Shown piece by piece: positions 33,401-40,617 of a stretch of DNA of 64,000 nt (position 1 is the stretch's first letter; every line of letters starts with the position of its first letter). Source of the stretch: Flavobacterium eburneipallidum. GTDB lineage: Bacteria; Bacteroidota; Bacteroidia; Flavobacteriales; Flavobacteriaceae. The stretch spans positions 3,348,001 to 3,412,000 of the forward strand of contig NZ_CP114291.2 in the NCBI RefSeq assembly GCF_027111355.2. The letters run 5' to 3'. Below the pieces are notes generated by a model that saw only the letters and a list, made by a program, of their open reading frames with translations, made no database searches and was not told the DNA's origin. The position numbers and the translations under genes were made by a program.

Positions 33401-33599
33401 CACCAGGAATTGGCTTTTTATCATCTGAAGAAGTAATTTTTCCTGTAACAACTATTTGTTGATTCTGTTGCTTAATTTTAGCGGAAGAAGACAAAGTGGA
33501 TTTCCCCTCTCTTGCCAACAACACACTAGAAAACATAAACAAAACTCCTAATACCACGAAATTCATCTTGCGTGGAATTTTAATTAATTGTATTTTCAT
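30429..33599 (-). CDS. SusC-like TonB-dependent transporter (first pair)
   Basis: 1056 aa. Signal region, carboxypeptidase-like domain (about 48-125, GKITSSDDKKPIPGVNVTVK), a TonB-box-like stretch (TTLQEVIIVGFGQQKKESV), a classical plug (IIIRGVSSWNNSQPLILVDG, then GVVLITTKRG) and a barrel ending YPSVSRISLGFRLTL. It is the first gene of the uptake operon. Its likely promoter is 34455-34484, giving an unusually long leader of about 850 nt with an operator-like site in it. Confidence 0.94.
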   Translation of the reverse strand: MKIQLIKIPRKMNFVVLGVLFMFSSVLLAREGKSTLSSSAKIKQQNQQIVVTGKITSSDDKKPIPGVNVTVKGNPAIGVVTDINGDYKITLPSSNETLIFSSVGMQTIEKKIDGQTEVNIVMSSDQTTLQEVIIVGFGQQKKESVVGAISQVSGKVLQRTGGVTSLGAALTGNLPGVTTLTTTGKPGEEDPEIIIRGVSSWNNSQPLILVDGIERAINSVDITSVETVSVLKDASATAVYGVRGANGVVLITTKRGVVGKAKIDFGYSAIMKAVSKLPGKMDAYDALMVKNKVIEYELNQQPVSWTYMRPQSFIDNYRNQTTQEQRERYPNIDWQDYLFKDTAMSHTANVNISGGTDRVKYYAAVDYANEGDLVKVPPSNQGFESGYSYNRINSRANLDFQLTKSTVFKVNLSGSYGLKKAPWRVISEGYMWAGAYNTPPDLYYPLYSDGSWGYYPQNSVQGANSALNLAIGGSQSITTTRIATDFNLRQDLGKILKGLSANVTFSLDNTFLEEQRGINNDSYSIQSKYIDPVTGIPVFSQTPDVTTNFDFYEPLNWATRGGTMNDGSTYRNLNYQAQINYVRDFGVHNVTGMGNFQRQETASGANIPAYREDWVFRATYGYNKKYFLDYNGAYNGTEKFAPDNRFGFFSSGAVGWMITEEKFMKKLTFLDQLKLRYSYGQVGDDSYNGRWLYEDVYGSSISRPLLTQGNQGELSNAYGWITQTSIGNPSIAWEKVTKQNLGLDFSLFKKVLSGSVDVFKDYRTNIILNGSQRAVPSYFGFAPPVVNKGIVEVKGFEFELHYSQRLTNDLRLWSDVSFTQAKDEVIDRDDPALLPEYVKREGYPNRQSTSMLDQGFYNTWDELYGSTAFDSNDAKIPGNYRIMDFNGDGVIDNNGDRVRYGYPSNPQNTYNASLGVDWKGFSAMVQFYGVSNVSRYIETQSFGLPYFNTVYDEGTYWSKDNTNADSPMPRLNSTLNGNNLGTRYLYDGSYIRLKNAEIAYTFNSEQVKRIGLESLRIYANGNNLWLWTRTPDDREVNGNTAYPSVSRISLGFRLTL

Positions 33600-34454
33600 A
33601 TTAATATTTTGACATTTTTTAATTTATTTACAAATTAGAATATAGAATTTACCATAGTACTCATTATAAAAAAATCTGTGATTTTTAAATTTTTTTAATC
33701 CAATAAAGCGATTGAAGCTAAAGTTTGATTTATTTTTAAATCAATCCTAGGAAACATCTTAAATAAGATGAAATCAAAAACTCTATCAACATAAAAAGAA
33801 AATATATAGCTTATTCTAAAAAGTTAATGCTTTATTTATTTAAGAATTTAAGAACTATAAAAATCACTGTATTTATTAAAATAAACTGGATCTTATTATT
33901 CTTAAAACAAACAAAAAACATCTTTAAGGTTTGGTTAACTCATAGGCTTTTGGTTTTATTAGTTGGTTTGTTAATAGATTAGTATATCTTGGTTATTTTT
34001 TTAAAACTTAGCTTTCATTTCATCCAAATTACTTTTAAACTCAAATTCAATTATTTCATTAACAAAAAGATTTATTTATTTTTAACTTTTATTGGTAAGC
34101 AAAAAATAATAAATACAACCGATTGTGTGTTTAAAGCAGATTTATTGGATTTTGTTTCGGAATTTCACCAATTGTAACCTCAATAATTTTTTTATGAAAA
34201 CAACAAAATCTTTTAGGTAATCCTTAATGCAGTATTATTTTACTGATGTAACAATTTAGTTTTCTTCATTTTGTATGAAAGGGCCGCTCAACCAAAAAGC
34301 AACCCTATTCAAATATTAAAAATAAACTAACCAAATTATTTTTATCAAAAACACTCCTAGTTACTCGAAAATTATTTTAAATAAATCATTTTCGAAGACT
34401 CTAAAAATCAAAATTGTTTGATACAAATACAAACGTTTTTTAAAATCCTTTAAA
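33600..34454 (-). other. Long AT-rich leader of the SusC operon
   Basis: No gene is supported here. The only long frames on either strand are low-complexity Phe/Ile/Lys-rich sequence. I found no good TAnnTTTG box on the minus strand inside it, which argues that transcription starts at the 34455 promoter and gives a leader of about 850 nt. Operator-like site B lies at 34115-34126. The 14-mer at 33654-33667 recurs inverted at 22186-22199. Confidence 0.4.
34115..34128. promoter_or_regulatory. Operator-like site B in the SusC leader
   Basis: ACAACCGATTGTGT at 34115-34128, identical over 14 bases to site C 366 bp away. No -33/-7 pair is positioned around it on the minus strand. It may be an auxiliary operator for looping with site C, or a downstream roadblock. 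Confidence 0.5.
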
Positions 34455-34494
34455 CAAAGATAAATAAAAAACTAAATAAAACAACCGATTGTGT
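34455..34494 (-). promoter_or_regulatory. SusC operon promoter with operator-like site C
   Basis: The minus-strand -7 box TATCTTTG (complement of 34455-34462) is separated by exactly 19 nt from a TTG -33 element (complement of 34482-34484), an ideal Bacteroidota sigma-ABfr arrangement. The operator-like ACAACCGATTGTGT (34481-34494) overlaps the -33 element. The half-sites CAAC/GATTG around a central CG look like a LacI-family operator; that family assignment is inference. Confidence 0.65.
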
Positions 34495-34743
34495 ATTTAT
34501 TTTTTAAATAATTGAAAAATAATATTCAATTTAAATACATATCAAATATTTATAATGACATTTTAATAAGTATAATTCAAAAAAAAATCCTTTAACAATT
34601 TAACTATTAAAAAATTAATAAGCTATATCCAAAATTATTAAAGAAATGATAAATGTAAAAAAAACATTTAATTTTAATCATTTATCGGAATGCTGTAAAC
34701 AAGTTCTAAAACGAAAGAATTAACCTGTAAAAGAAATTATCAT

Positions 34744-34778
34744 ATAAAAAAAGGAAGCCTTATATAAGACTTCCTTTA
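34744..34778 (-). terminator. Terminator of the tkt-tal operon
   Basis: A hairpin with AAGGAAG (34751-34757) pairing with CTTCCTT (34770-34776), and a largely self-complementary TTATATAA middle. On the minus strand it is followed by a run of seven Ts. It is about 95 nt past the transaldolase stop. Confidence 0.82.
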
Positions 34779-34870
34779 ACATAAACCTTCATTAAAAATA
34801 TTAGTAACCAATCATCCTATTAATAAAAACACATATTATTTGAATTTATAAACAAACTATAAAGATCAAG

Positions 34871-35539
34871 TTAACTACTTAAATTAGCTATTCCCTTTTT
34901 ATAATCTGCTAAAAATGTGGCTAAACCAATATCAGTTAAAGGATGTTTCAACAATCCTTCTATTGCACTTAATGGCCCAGTTATCACGTCTGATCCAATT
35001 TTAGCACAATTGATTATATGCATCACATTTCGCACTGATGCAGCTAAAATTTGAGTTTCAAAACCAAAATTATCAAAAATCAATCGAATCTCTTCTATTA
35101 AAACTAATCCATCTGTTGAAATATCATCTAATCTTCCAATAAAAGGAGACACATAAGTTGCTCCAGCTTTTGCAGCCAATAAGGCTTGTCCAGACGAAAA
35201 AATTAAAGTACAATTTGTCCTAATACCTTTATTAGAAAAATATTTTATGGCTTTTATTCCATCTTTAATCATTGGAATTTTAACAACAATTTGCGGGTGT
35301 AACGCAGCTAATTGCTCTCCTTCAGCTATCATTCCTTCAAAATCAGTCGATATAACTTCGGCACTTACATCACCATCAACCAATTCACAAATTTTTAAAT
35401 AATGAGCAATGATATTCTCTGCCCCTGTAATTCCTTCTTTAGCCATTAATGAGGGATTAGTGGTTACTCCATCTAGGACTCCTAAATCATTAGCTTCTTT
35501 TATGTCTTTTAAATTTGCTGTATCTATAAAAAATTTCAT
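34871..35539 (-). CDS. tal: Transaldolase, short TalC/MipB type
   Basis: 222 aa, the usual size of the short transaldolase/fructose-6-phosphate aldolase subfamily. It is a TIM barrel with [10 protein letters not shown] and [13 protein letters not shown] at the start, the Schiff-base lysine in VVKIPM and LAASVRN near the end. It interconverts sedoheptulose-7-phosphate plus glyceraldehyde-3-phosphate with erythrose-4-phosphate plus fructose-6-phosphate. It lies 18 nt after transketolase in a two-gene operon covering the non-oxidative pentose phosphate pathway, and an operator-like site shared with the polysaccharide locus sits at that operon's promoter. Some members of the subfamily are fructose-6-phosphate aldolases, but the context favours transaldolase. 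Confidence 0.93.
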   Translation of the reverse strand: MKFFIDTANLKDIKEANDLGVLDGVTTNPSLMAKEGITGAENIIAHYLKICELVDGDVSAEVISTDFEGMIAEGEQLAALHPQIVVKIPMIKDGIKAIKYFSNKGIRTNCTLIFSSGQALLAAKAGATYVSPFIGRLDDISTDGLVLIEEIRLIFDNFGFETQILAASVRNVMHIINCAKIGSDVITGPLSAIEGLLKHPLTDIGLATFLADYKKGIANLSS

Positions 35540-35557
35540 TTTTTACTATTTATTTAA

Positions 35558-37594
35558 TTATTTGCTTTCTGCAATATATTTCAAGATTTCTTTAGCAGCA
35601 CTTTCAGGGTTGAATCCGAATTTTTGATCCAACACACTAGCTGGAGCTGAATAACCAAAATGGTCTAATCCAACTACTTTTCCGCTATCGCCAATCAATC
35701 CTTCCAAGTTTACAGGAAGTCCAGCCGTAAGACCGAAAACTAATTTTCCTTTAGGGATGATGCTTCCTTGGTACTCTTTTGACTGTAATTTGAACAATCC
35801 TTCAGAAATGATAGAGGCTACGTTTACTTTTAGATTGTTTTCGTTTTCTAAAATTTCAGCAGCGCCTAATAATGTAGAAACTTCCGATCCATTTGCGAAT
35901 AAAGTAATATCAGCATTTGGAGTCGATTTTACTAAATAACCACCTTTTTTAGCTGCTGTTGCTTCCTCATATCTAGATGATACAGCAGGAATGTCTTTGA
36001 TGTTTTGTCTAGAAAGAATCAAAGCAGTTGGTGTTTTAGTGTTTTTCAACGCCATATCCCAAGCTACTGAAGTTTCGATAGCATCAGCAGGACGAAGTGC
36101 TAATAAACTTGGATTTCCCGAGTGATTTTTTACTTTTTCCATCAAACGCATTTGCGCTTCTTGCTCAATTGGTTGGTGGGTTGGTCCATCTTCTCCAACT
36201 CTGAATGAATCGTGAGTCAAGACATATTTTACAGGCAATTCCTGAATAGCAGCCAAACGAATCGCTGGTTTCATATAATCAGAAAACACAAAGAAAGTCG
36301 CTACTACAGCCACAACACCTCCGTGAAGAGCAATTCCGTTGGCAATAGCCGTCATTGTTAATTCAGCCACTCCAGCTTGCAAGAAAGCTCCGCTGAAATC
36401 ATTTTTTTGCAATACAGAAGATTTTTTCAAGAAACCATCTGTTTTATCACTGTTCGATAAATCGGCAGAAGAAACGATTACGTTTTCTAAATTTTCTGCT
36501 AAATAACCCAATACAGCTGATGAAGCTTCTCTCGTAGCTACATTTGCTTTTTGAACTACTTGACTCAAATCTAAATCAGGAAGTACACCAGAAAGGAACG
36601 AATCCATTTTGGATGCCAATGCTGGGTTAGCCGTTTTCCATGCAGCAATTTTTGCTTTTTGTTCAGCAGCAGCAGCCGTTTTTTTAGCTAAAACTGATGT
36701 GTAGTGTGCTTGAACTTCTGGGAAAATATCGAAAGAACTTTCAGGATTTGCTCCTAAATTGATTAAAGTTTTTGTGAAATCTGCTTTGGTATCACCAATT
36801 GGTTTTCCGTGCAATTCGCATTCTCCTTCATACATAGACCCATCTGCAAGAACGCAACCTTTACCCATAATGGTTTTACCAATAATTAAGGTTGGTTTTT
36901 CAGTTTCAGCATTCGCATCGTTCAACGCTTTACGAATTTGCTCGTGATCGTGACCATCAATAGTGATTACTTTCCATCCCCAAGCTTCGTATTTCATAGC
37001 CGTATCTTCTGATGTCACTTCGTCTGTCATAGAAGAAAGTTGCACATCATTCGAATCATAAAACATGATAAAGTTGTTCAAACCTAAATGTCCTGCAATA
37101 CGACCCACACCTTGAGAGATTTCTTCCTGAACACCACCATCCGTGATAAAACCGTAGATTTTGTGTTCGAAAAGACCGTTGAATCTAGCGTCAAGGAATT
37201 TCGCAGCAATAGCAGCTCCAGCTCCCATAGCGTGACCTTGTCCTAATGGTCCAGAAGTGTTTTCGATTCCTCTTAACACATCTACTTCAGGGTGGCCTGG
37301 CGTGATTGAACCCCATTGTCTGAAACTTTGAAGATCTTCTTTTTTATAATTTCCTAATAAATTGTATTGCGCATACATCAAAGCCGATAAGTGACCCGCA
37401 TCCATAAAGAAACGATCTCTAAATGGCCAATCCATTTCGGTTGGGTCAAAATTCAAATATTCGGTGTATAGAATGTGCAAGAAATCGGCACCTCCCATAG
37501 CGCCTCCAGGGTGTCCTGAATTTGCCTTTTCTACCATCGAAATGGCTAATGCTCTTATGTTATCTGCGGCTAAATTGTCAATTTTTTGATTCAT
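35558..37594 (-). CDS. tkt: Transketolase
   Basis: 678 aa, full length. N-terminal thiamine-diphosphate domain (GHPGGAMGGADFLHILY, GPLGQGHAMGAGAAIAAKF, and FITDGGVQEEISQG with FYDSNDVQLSS for Mg/ThDP), pyrimidine-binding domain (VVAVVATFFVFSDYMKPAIR, SFRVGEDGPTHQPIEQEAQM) and C-terminal domain. The usual GDG of the ThDP motif reads TDG here. Cytosolic. It transfers two-carbon units between xylulose-5-phosphate and ribose-5-phosphate or erythrose-4-phosphate, so it is needed to use pentoses released from arabinoxylan-like glycans. It is first in the operon with transaldolase. The promoter is about 240 nt upstream, with operator-like site D. Confidence 0.96.
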   Translation of the reverse strand: MNQKIDNLAADNIRALAISMVEKANSGHPGGAMGGADFLHILYTEYLNFDPTEMDWPFRDRFFMDAGHLSALMYAQYNLLGNYKKEDLQSFRQWGSITPGHPEVDVLRGIENTSGPLGQGHAMGAGAAIAAKFLDARFNGLFEHKIYGFITDGGVQEEISQGVGRIAGHLGLNNFIMFYDSNDVQLSSMTDEVTSEDTAMKYEAWGWKVITIDGHDHEQIRKALNDANAETEKPTLIIGKTIMGKGCVLADGSMYEGECELHGKPIGDTKADFTKTLINLGANPESSFDIFPEVQAHYTSVLAKKTAAAAEQKAKIAAWKTANPALASKMDSFLSGVLPDLDLSQVVQKANVATREASSAVLGYLAENLENVIVSSADLSNSDKTDGFLKKSSVLQKNDFSGAFLQAGVAELTMTAIANGIALHGGVVAVVATFFVFSDYMKPAIRLAAIQELPVKYVLTHDSFRVGEDGPTHQPIEQEAQMRLMEKVKNHSGNPSLLALRPADAIETSVAWDMALKNTKTPTALILSRQNIKDIPAVSSRYEEATAAKKGGYLVKSTPNADITLFANGSEVSTLLGAAEILENENNLKVNVASIISEGLFKLQSKEYQGSIIPKGKLVFGLTAGLPVNLEGLIGDSGKVVGLDHFGYSAPASVLDQKFGFNPESAAKEILKYIAESK

Positions 37595-37823
37595 GTTAAT
37601 ATTTTATTATTTCTTAAAATGCTATAAAAACCTCTAATTAAATGATTTAATGCAATTTACAAACCTTCAATCGCTCCATCTTAAATTTGAATAAAATCAG
37701 AAAAAAATCAATTATTTTTAATATGATATACTAAAAAGCATTGATTGATATTTCCAATTATTCTGTCACTATCGTCAAATAAAACTCATTTATTTTTTTA
37801 TTCAAATAAATAAATATTTACAC

Positions 37824-37842
37824 ACAACCGATTGCAAATATA
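37824..37842 (-). promoter_or_regulatory. Transketolase promoter with operator-like site D
   Basis: The minus-strand -7 box TATATTTG is the complement of 37835-37842. Directly downstream, over the expected transcription start, is ACAACCGATTGC (37824-37835), sharing CAACCGATTG with sites A-C. No good -33 TTG is visible at 17-23 nt. A regulator here would sit on the start site. The predicted leader to the tkt start codon is about 235 nt and shows no structure I can name. Confidence 0.5.
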
Positions 37843-37859
37843 AATAAATTTATTAATTC

Positions 37860-38176
37860 TCACTAAAAGCATCCTGAAAAAGGATTAAAACGATAAAATC
37901 TAATAAATAATGATACCTATATACTTGGATGTACTAAAAGTAAACTACCAAAAGTAGTAATGTAGTGCTACTAACACGATTCTTTTATAAAAAACAGTTC
38001 CATATAAGGGATTGTGATTACAAATGAGGCTATTACGGTAAGGTAAAAAAATAGCTCAATTTTAAATTTAAGAATCAAAAAACAAAAAACTAATATTGAA
38101 ATAAATCTAACACTAGATTTTGCTTTTCTAGGTTAATTTACAGACTTTGCATCTATTTTGTTGTTTTTTTTTATCC
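37860..38176. other. Intergenic stretch without a recognisable gene
   Basis: AT-rich DNA between the transketolase promoter and the recombinase remnant. No intact reading frame, RNA or clear repeat was seen. The right end (from about 38140) may be further decayed recombinase sequence, since the same frame stays open but reads as Phe/Leu-rich. Confidence 0.3.
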
Positions 38177-38512
38177 GAGAATAAAAAAGTCTTGTCAAAA
38201 GACATAAACGGTTTAAAAGATAACTATGACATTATGGAGTATCGTTATGCAATAAATGAGATTTCGAAAGAAATTTTTGAAAGACAAAGTCAAAAAATAA
38301 AATAAGCAATAATTCAAAAAACAAAAGAATTAGAATTAATGCCGTCAAAAAAATCGAACATTGAAAAAGCGGTTATTTATTTTATGGAAATAGCTGTAAA
38401 CCCCAGTAAATTCTACGATTCATTAGATTATAACCAGAAGAGAAAATTTCAAATCCTATTGTTTCCAGATGGGTTTCAATATTCCATCAAAAACAGGAAA
38501 TATCGAACATAA
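38177..38512 (+). pseudogene. Serine site-specific recombinase, decayed C-terminal fragment
   Basis: One frame reads ENKKVLSKDINGLKDNYD and EYRYAINEISKEIFERQSQK, an in-frame TAA at 38303-38305, then KTKELELMPSKKSNIEKAV, YFMEIAVNPSKFYDSLDYNQ and KRKFQILLFPDGFQYSIK, to a TAA at 38510-38512. The coiled-coil stretch followed by NPSKFYDSLDYNQKRKFQ and LLFPDGF is the usual C-terminal end of Bacteroidota large serine recombinases. The N-terminal catalytic domain and zinc region are absent, so this is a remnant. It lies about 100 nt from the 3' end of a tRNA gene, a common integration neighbourhood. Confidence 0.62.
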
Positions 38513-38578
38513 AAAAAATACATTACTCAACCTAACAAACAGTATATCAAATATTTACACAAATTAAAAACAAATAAA

Positions 38579-38601
38579 CCCATCCTCAAAAATGGGATGG
38601 G
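38579..38601 (-). terminator. Terminator after tRNA-Met
   Basis: CCCATCC (38579-38585) pairs with GGATGGG (38595-38601). On the minus strand the hairpin is followed by TTTATTTGTTTTT. It begins 10 nt past the mature tRNA 3' end. Confidence 0.65.
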
Positions 38602-38610
38602 TAAGTATAG

Positions 38611-38683
38611 TAGCGGGAACAGGACTCGAACCTGTGACCTTCGGGTTATGAGCCCGACGAGCTGCCTACTGCTCTATCCCGCG
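38611..38683 (-). tRNA. Initiator tRNA-Met (CAT)
   Basis: 73 nt without an encoded CCA. Anticodon CAT is the complement of 38648-38650. The anticodon stem TCGGG/CCCGA carries the three consecutive G:C pairs of initiator tRNAs, the D-stem GAGC/GCTC gives the A11:T24 pair, and position 1 does not pair with 72 (C1 opposite T72). The T-arm ACAGG-TTCGAGT-CCTGT is regular. These features identify tRNA-fMet rather than elongator Met. Confidence 0.92.
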
Positions 38684-38835
38684 TTGTTTCGGGTGCAAAG
38701 ATACAACCAATTTTAATAAATACAAGCTATTTTTAAAAAAATATTCAGATATTATGTATTGAACTGATTGGCTATTCATTACAACTAAAAAACGAACTAA
38801 AAAAAAAAGGCCATTCAATAATTATTCCATAAAAA

Positions 38836-38862
38836 AACCTGCGAAGTTGGACTTGGCAGGTT
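38836..38862 (-). terminator. Terminator downstream of the LRR gene
   Basis: AACCTGC (38836-38842) pairs with GCAGGTT (38856-38862). The minus strand continues with a run of Ts. It lies about 95 nt past the LRR stop, beyond the tetranucleotide repeat. Confidence 0.72.
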
Positions 38863-38878
38863 CTTAATTACTTATAAA

Positions 38879-38953
<75 letters not shown>

Positions 38954-38956
38954 TTA

Positions 38957-39814
38957 CTATTCCTCAGAAACAATGGCGGTGTTTTTATCATTTGCTTTAA
39001 CAGTCAACGCCACTGCTACTCCTTTTTCGTTGATCATGGTCATATTCAAAACATCTAATTTTGATAAATCTTTAGAAACTAATCCACTGAACTCATTGTA
39101 TGAAATATTCATTTCTTTCAGATTACTTAATTTTTCTAAATCAAATGGCACTTGACCATTCATTTTATTATCAAACAAACTCAATTGTTCCAAATTAGTC
39201 CAATTTGCAACAGAACGACTTAAATTTCCAGTGATTTTATTACTATTCAAATGCAATACTTTTAGATTTGTTAATCCATAAAGAGCTGCTGGAATTTGCC
39301 CTGTGATACTATTATTATACAATGACAACGTTTCTAAATTGCTTAAATTACCAATTTCAGCAGGAATACTCCCAGACAACTGATTCATGAACAATTCTAC
39401 ACTTTTTAAAGCAGTAGCATTACCCAAGGTTGCTGGCAAAGATCCTGATAATTTATTAAAAGATAAATTAAGTGATTCTAAAGCTTTCATCGATCCGATA
39501 GCAGCTGGTACTGTTCCTGAAATATTATTTTTGTACAAATTTAATTTTTTCAAATGCACTAAATTCGAAATAGTTGCAGGAAGCTCTCCTGATAAATTAT
39601 TATTGGACAACTCAATTGAAACCACTTTATCATCTTGTACTCCTACCCCATACCACGAGGAAACTGGTGTATTCAAATCCCATTTTGAAGTCCAATTTGC
39701 ACCATTTGTAGCGTTGTACAATTGCACTAATGTATTTTTCTCTGTAACAGACACTTCTGCTCTCAATCCGATTGAGATCAAAATCATAAACAGTAAAGTA
39801 TAAGTATTTTTCAT
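38957..39814 (-). CDS. Secreted leucine-rich repeat protein (plant-type LRR)
   Basis: 285 aa with a signal peptide (MKNTYTLLFMILISIGLRA). An N-terminal cap (LVQLYNATNGANWTSKWDLN) is followed by about eight 24-residue repeats of the plant-like form LxxLxLxxNxLSGxIPxxLGNL (about 65-260). The tail (ALTVKANDKNTAIVSEE) lacks a T9SS sorting domain. Such proteins in flavobacteria are surface or periplasmic binding proteins of unknown partner. It is monocistronic, divergent from the DUF1761 gene. Confidence 0.88.
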   Translation of the reverse strand: MKNTYTLLFMILISIGLRAEVSVTEKNTLVQLYNATNGANWTSKWDLNTPVSSWYGVGVQDDKVVSIELSNNNLSGELPATISNLVHLKKLNLYKNNISGTVPAAIGSMKALESLNLSFNKLSGSLPATLGNATALKSVELFMNQLSGSIPAEIGNLSNLETLSLYNNSITGQIPAALYGLTNLKVLHLNSNKITGNLSRSVANWTNLEQLSLFDNKMNGQVPFDLEKLSNLKEMNISYNEFSGLVSKDLSKLDVLNMTMINEKGVAVALTVKANDKNTAIVSEE

Positions 39815-39975
39815 GACGCTTCTTTTTAGAATTCAAATATTGCCACTAAACTACACAAAAATAGTATTTATAGACATAAATAATCGATTAAATACACAAA
39901 TTTTATTTTAAAATAAATATATTCTTATAAATTTTAAATATTTAAATAAATAATAACTACCTAACTAAAAATTAT

Positions 39976-39983
39976 TAAATTTG
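39976..39983 (+). promoter_or_regulatory. -7 box for the DUF1761 gene
   Basis: TAAATTTG matches TAnnTTTG and lies 26 nt before the start codon. No TTG -33 element is visible at the usual distance. The opposite strand has a similar box, TATTTTTG (complement of 39856-39863), for the LRR gene, also without a clear -33 partner. Confidence 0.4.
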
Positions 39984-40008
39984 ATACTCTAACTTAAAAA
40001 AACAAATT

Positions 40009-40497
40009 ATGGAAATTAACTTTATCGCATTATTAGCATCGGCTGTAGTAACGCTTGCAGTGGGTTTTATTTGGTATCATCCCAAAGTTTTTGGAACAAT
40101 CTGGATGAAAGAAGCAGGACTAACTCCCGAATCTTCTGAAAAAGGAAATATGCTAAAAATATTTGGACTTACTTATTTATTCTCCTTAATGATGACAATC
40201 GTTTTAATGGGATTAACTATCCATCAATCTGGAGCTTTGGGAATGATAGGAGGTCCGCCGATGATTGAAAGTGCAAAACCATCTTTTGCAGCATTCATGA
40301 CTGATTACGGAACAGCCTACAGAACCTTTAAACACGGTGCTTTGCATGGTTTTATGAGTGGTTTGTTTTTTGCTTTTCCTATGGTTGCAATCAATAGTTT
40401 ATTCGAAAACAAATCTTGGAAATATATATTCATTAACGCTGGTTATTGGATCGTAACTTTAGCATTAATGGGCGGAATCATTTGTGGTTTTGCATAA
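40009..40497 (+). CDS. DUF1761 integral membrane protein
   Basis: 162 aa with four predicted membrane segments (about 5-22, 50-70, 110-130, 140-160). WYHPKVFGTIWMKEAG after the first helix is the DUF1761 signature. The function of the family is unknown. It has its own -7 box and is followed by an intrinsic terminator, so it is probably monocistronic. Confidence 0.88.
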   Translation: MEINFIALLASAVVTLAVGFIWYHPKVFGTIWMKEAGLTPESSEKGNMLKIFGLTYLFSLMMTIVLMGLTIHQSGALGMIGGPPMIESAKPSFAAFMTDYGTAYRTFKHGALHGFMSGLFFAFPMVAINSLFENKSWKYIFINAGYWIVTLALMGGIICGFA

Positions 40498-40507
40498 AAT
40501 CATATAA

Positions 40508-40548
40508 CCAAAATTCCGTTTGATAAAACGCTCAAACGGAATTTTCTT
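40508..40548 (+). terminator. Terminator of the DUF1761 gene
   Basis: AAATTCCGTTTGA (40511-40523) pairs with TCAAACGGAATTT (40532-40544), an 8-nt loop, then TCTT. It is 13 nt past the stop codon. Confidence 0.82.
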
Positions 40549-40617
40549 AATTATAACTTAAACCCAATTTAGTTGTAATCAATATTCCCTAATTTTGAAA
40601 AATATATATTCAAAATA

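Noticed and set aside
33989-34177. 62-codon plus-strand frame in the SusC leader
   Set aside because: Low-complexity Phe/Lys/Ile sequence typical of translated AT-rich DNA; no motif and no promoter.
39856-39863. -7 box for the LRR gene as a full promoter
   Set aside because: TATTTTTG fits, but the nearest TTG complement is 32 nt away, so only half a promoter is seen.
39883-39892. AATCGATTAA near the LRR promoter as a fifth operator site
   Set aside because: It lacks the CAACC half and matches only the central ATCGAT; not the same motif.
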